Source: an uncultured Lachnospiraceae bacterium (lineage in GTDB: Bacteria; Bacillota; Clostridia; Lachnospirales; Lachnospiraceae). Taken from it: 55,899 bases of DNA. The stretch is taken from positions 1-55,899 of the forward strand of contig CAJUMB010000019.1 of assembly GCA_910587105.1 (NCBI GenBank), written 5' to 3'. Positions 53,554 to 55,899 of the stretch are shown here, piece after piece. Below the pieces are notes generated by a model. That model was not told where the DNA came from and searched no databases. It saw nothing but the letters and a program-made list of their open reading frames with translations. How positions within the stretch are numbered: the stretch's first letter is position 1; each line of letters opens with the position of its first letter. Position numbers and translations under genes: made by a program.

Positions 53554-54214
53554 TACTATGTATTTAGAAGAAGATTATTTAATGCTTTCAGGACTGCAGC
53601 ATTTTGTTTTTTGTCGTAGACAATGGGCATTAATACATATTGAACAGCAGTGGAGTGAGAATGAAAGAACCATAGATGGGCAGTTATTTCACGCTGCAGC
53701 CCATAACAAAGAAAAAATTGAGAAAAGAGGGAATCTTCTGATTACAAGAGGGCTCCATATCAAATCTTCACAGCTGGGCATGTCCGGAATCTGTGATGTG
53801 GTAGAATTTCATAAGTCAGAAAATGGCATTTCCCTTTCATCTTACGAGGGATTATGGGAACCTTATCCTGTGGAGTATAAAAAAGGAGCACCCAAAGAAC
53901 ACGATGCAGATGAACTGCAGTTATGTGGACAGGCCATCTGTCTGGAAGAAATGCTGTTATGCCGCATACCATGCGGAAGTCTGTTTTACGGAGAAAACCG
54001 CAGGAGAAAGAAAGTAGAATTTACAGAGCAGCTTAGAGAAAAGGTTTATGACATGGCGGCGGAAATGCACGATTTATGGAAGAAAGGATATACCCCGAAG
54101 GTAAAACCTAAAAAGGGATGCAGTGCTTGTTCTCTGAAAGAAATCTGTGTTCCCAAACTAAGTAAGGCAAAATCAGTGGAAACTTATATAGATTATACTT
54201 TATCGGGGAGATAA
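53543..54214 (+). CDS. cas4: Cas4 exonuclease of spacer acquisition
   Basis: Cas4 trims prespacers and sets PAM-proximal orientation with Cas1-Cas2. The 223 residues begin with YLMLSGLQHFVFCRRQWALIHIEQQW, which supplies the first Fe-S Cys; the PD-(D/E)xK-type nuclease core includes GICDVVEF and PVEYKKG, and the C-terminal Cys cluster is GCSACSLKEICVP. The start is either ATG 53543, overlapping cas7c by 11 bases, or ATG 53558; neither has a strong RBS, and the second better matches the family start. Confidence 0.93.
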   Translation: MEFDTMYLEEDYLMLSGLQHFVFCRRQWALIHIEQQWSENERTIDGQLFHAAAHNKEKIEKRGNLLITRGLHIKSSQLGMSGICDVVEFHKSENGISLSSYEGLWEPYPVEYKKGAPKEHDADELQLCGQAICLEEMLLCRIPCGSLFYGENRRRKKVEFTEQLREKVYDMAAEMHDLWKKGYTPKVKPKKGCSACSLKEICVPKLSKAKSVETYIDYTLSGR

Positions 54215-54215
54215 T

Positions 54216-55247
54216 ATGCGAAAATTATTAAATACTCTGTTTATCACCACCGAAAATGCTTTTCTATCTCTGAGCGGAGAAACCGTATGTGTGGAGATAA
54301 ATAAAAAGAAAGTTGGCCAATTTCCCTTACATACTTTAGAAAGCATTGTATGTTTCACTTATAATGGGGCTACGCCGGCATTTATGGGGGCATGTGCAAA
54401 AAGAGGAATCCATCTCGCATTTTATAGTCCATATGGAAAATTTTTATGCAGGGTTATTGGCGAAAACCGTGGGAATGTTCTTTTGCGAAAGCAGCAATAT
54501 CGGATATCTGACGATAAAGACAGCAGCTGTTTGATAGCCAGAAACCTTATTTTGGGAAAGGTTTTCAATTGTCGATGGAGTATAGACAGGACTTTGCGTG
54601 ATCATGCTCTGCGTATAAACGGGGAATCTTGCAAAAAAGCGGTTCAATACTTAACGGATGCCATGAAGAAGATCAGACATGAAAATAATCTGGACTCTCT
54701 TCGCGGAATGGAGGGAGAGTGCGCCTCAATTTATTTTGGCATATTCGATGAACTTATTTTAAATCAGAAAGAGGCATTTTGTTTTAATGGAAGAAATAAA
54801 CGTCCTCCTTTAGACAATGTGAATGCCATGCTGTCTTTTGGCTATACTTTATTGGCAAATGACTGTGCTAACGCACTGGAAGGAGTTGGCTTAGACTCCT
54901 ATGTTGGTTTTTTGCATCGGGATCGGCCAGGGAGAAAGTCTTTGTCACTCGACTTGATGGAAGAAATGCGTGCCGTATTAGTTGACCGGTTTGTTTTAAC
55001 ACTGATTAATAACCGTCAAATTCAAAAAGAGCATTTTCAGACTTCTGAGAGTGGAGCTGTAGAATTTACGGATGAAGGACGAAAAAAATTTATTACTGCT
55101 TGGCAGAACCATAAACGGGAACAGATTACACATCCTTATCTACAGGAGAAAATCTCCTGGGGCTTGGTTCCGCATATTCAGGCGCTGCTGCTTGCAAGAT
55201 ATCTTCGAAAGGATATTGACGGTTATCCGCCATTTTTATGGAAGTGA
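54216..55247 (+). CDS. cas1: Cas1 integrase (type I-C)
   Basis: Cas1 with Cas2 inserts new spacers at the leader end. The 343 residues start MRKLLNTLFITTENAFLSL and contain the catalytic Glu in RGMEGECASIYFGIFDEL, NAMLSFGYTLLANDCANALEGVGLDSYVGFLH with the conserved His, and SLDLMEEMRAVLVDR. It follows cas4 by one base. The complete acquisition set (cas4-cas1-cas2) suggests the array can still grow. Confidence 0.96.
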   Translation: MRKLLNTLFITTENAFLSLSGETVCVEINKKKVGQFPLHTLESIVCFTYNGATPAFMGACAKRGIHLAFYSPYGKFLCRVIGENRGNVLLRKQQYRISDDKDSSCLIARNLILGKVFNCRWSIDRTLRDHALRINGESCKKAVQYLTDAMKKIRHENNLDSLRGMEGECASIYFGIFDELILNQKEAFCFNGRNKRPPLDNVNAMLSFGYTLLANDCANALEGVGLDSYVGFLHRDRPGRKSLSLDLMEEMRAVLVDRFVLTLINNRQIQKEHFQTSESGAVEFTDEGRKKFITAWQNHKREQITHPYLQEKISWGLVPHIQALLLARYLRKDIDGYPPFLWK

Positions 55248-55260
55248 GGAATAGCATATT

Positions 55261-55551
55261 ATGCTTGTATTGGTTACATATGACGTAAATACAGAAGATG
55301 CAAAAGGAAAAACACGCCTGCGAAAAGTGGCCAAACAATGTATAAACTATGGCCAGCGGGTACAGAATTCTGTATTTGAATGTGTTGTGGACCCTGGACA
55401 ATGCAAATTATTAAAGGCACAATTATTAGAAATTATAGATTTACAGAAGGATAGTCTAAGATTTTATTATTTGGGTAATCAATATAAAAATAAAATTGAA
55501 CACTATGGCGCAAAAAAAGGATTTGAACAAGAAGGTGTGCTTATTTTATAG
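55261..55551 (+). CDS. cas2: Cas2
   Basis: Cas2 is the structural partner of Cas1 in the integrase complex. The 96 residues have the ferredoxin-like start MLVLVTYDVNTEDAKGKTRLRKVAK, with the conserved Asp, and the VFECVVDPGQCKLLKAQL segment. It is the last cas gene and is followed directly by the CRISPR leader. Confidence 0.95.
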   Translation: MLVLVTYDVNTEDAKGKTRLRKVAKQCINYGQRVQNSVFECVVDPGQCKLLKAQLLEIIDLQKDSLRFYYLGNQYKNKIEHYGAKKGFEQEGVLIL

Positions 55552-55720
55552 TGCGAAGCTATAGCAAACATAAAATTGGTAATAGGTTCGCACCGAAAAA
55601 TCAGCAGAAATTATTGGAAAATGGTGCTATTTGTATTGAAGTGTATTTATGGGAATGAATATGGATTATTTTTTTGTTGAATGTATATAAATTAGCGGGA
55701 CTAATTTATGTATATTTGCT
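55552..55720 (+). promoter_or_regulatory. CRISPR leader
   Basis: An AT-rich 169-bp segment between cas2 and the first repeat, with no ORF. Two dyads stand out. GTGCGAAGCTA at 55551-55561 pairs with 55583-55593 save one mismatch. TAAATTAG-CGGGA-CTAATTTA at 55688-55708, extendable to 55682-55714 with wobbles, ends 7 to 12 bases before the first repeat. The second may help define the integration site. Confidence 0.75.
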
Positions 55721-55899
55721 GTCACTCCCTTCGTGGGAGTGTGGATTGAAATTGCTTTTTAACCATAACCGGGACAAAGTTTTAGGTCACTCCCTTCGTG
55801 GGAGTGTGGATTGAAATAAAATCTTTGCCGCAACAAGACCACGGATTCCCCGGTCACTCCCTTCGTGGGAGTGTGGATTGAAATATCTTGTCATTTTCC
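55721..55899 (+). CRISPR. Type I-C CRISPR array, first three repeats (continues beyond window)
   Basis: Three identical 32-bp repeats lie at 55721-55752, 55786-55817 and 55853-55884. The repeat begins GTCACTCCC and ends GTGGATTGAAAT, as in type I-C. Its stem is CACTCCC/GGGAGTG around a TTCGT loop, leaving an 11-nt 3' part that would become the 5' handle after Cas5c cleavage. Spacers are 33 bp (55753-55785), 35 bp (55818-55852) and an incomplete third from 55885. Orientation is leader-proximal here, transcribed rightward. I saw no spacer match in the rest of the window. Confidence 0.98.

Noticed and set aside
55753..55785. Possible self-match of spacer 1 to ftsH (around 13541)
   Set aside because: Only about 12 consecutive bases agree, expected by chance in a window of this size.

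Overview
Likely organism: a Gram-positive anaerobe of class Clostridia, most likely family Lachnospiraceae. This is inferred from moderate GC with strong AGGAGG-type ribosome binding sites, an HPr kinase gene, a Spo0A-type DNA-binding protein, LytS/YesM and AraC-type two-component proteins next to ribose-type ABC importers, a flavodiiron oxygen/NO reductase carrying rubredoxin, and a type I-C CRISPR system. No rRNA, tRNA, transposase or phage gene was seen. Layout: (1) 1-3160 holds a PilZ-domain gene (c-di-GMP effector type) and a secreted transglutaminase-like protein. (2) 3179-9178 is arginine biosynthesis, argCJBD leftward and argG rightward, around a shared control region with ArgR-box-like sequences. 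(3) 9307-9663 encodes a stand-alone Spo0A C-terminal DNA-binding domain. (4) 9844-20193 is core housekeeping: pyrG, then ftsH-uvrC-hprK-ROK glucokinase rightward, then a class A penicillin-binding protein leftward. (5) 20374-34291 is an accessory uptake and metabolism island. A leftward operon (response regulator, histidine kinase, catalytically dead ABC ATPase) diverges from a rightward ribose-type ABC importer. The importer is followed by a second substrate-binding lipoprotein, two uroporphyrinogen-decarboxylase-family methyltransferase-like proteins and two AraC regulators. (6) 34527-37218 holds a DUF5685 protein, a J-domain protein with a Cys-rich tail, a small membrane protein and a Pro/Asn-repeat tail-anchored protein. 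(7) 37325-41703 holds recQ, a four-domain flavodiiron protein behind a long structured leader, and a ComFB-like protein. (8) 41950-47588 is a NarL-type two-component system divergent from an ABC-2 exporter, resembling antibiotic-sensing detoxification modules. (9) 47682 to the end is a complete type I-C CRISPR-Cas locus (cas3-cas5c-cas8c with internal cas11c-cas7c-cas4-cas1-cas2), its leader, and the first three repeats of an array that runs off the window. Most unusual features: the two-component operon whose kinase has almost no extracytoplasmic sensor but is followed by a double-domain ABC protein lacking all catalytic motifs, divergent from a working transporter with the same two-domain ATPase fold. 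I infer that the dead ATPase couples transporter state to the kinase. The second strongest is the flavodiiron 5' leader, which can fold into a three-helix junction with two 14-bp helices. All functional statements rest on motif recognition by eye; no database search was run.
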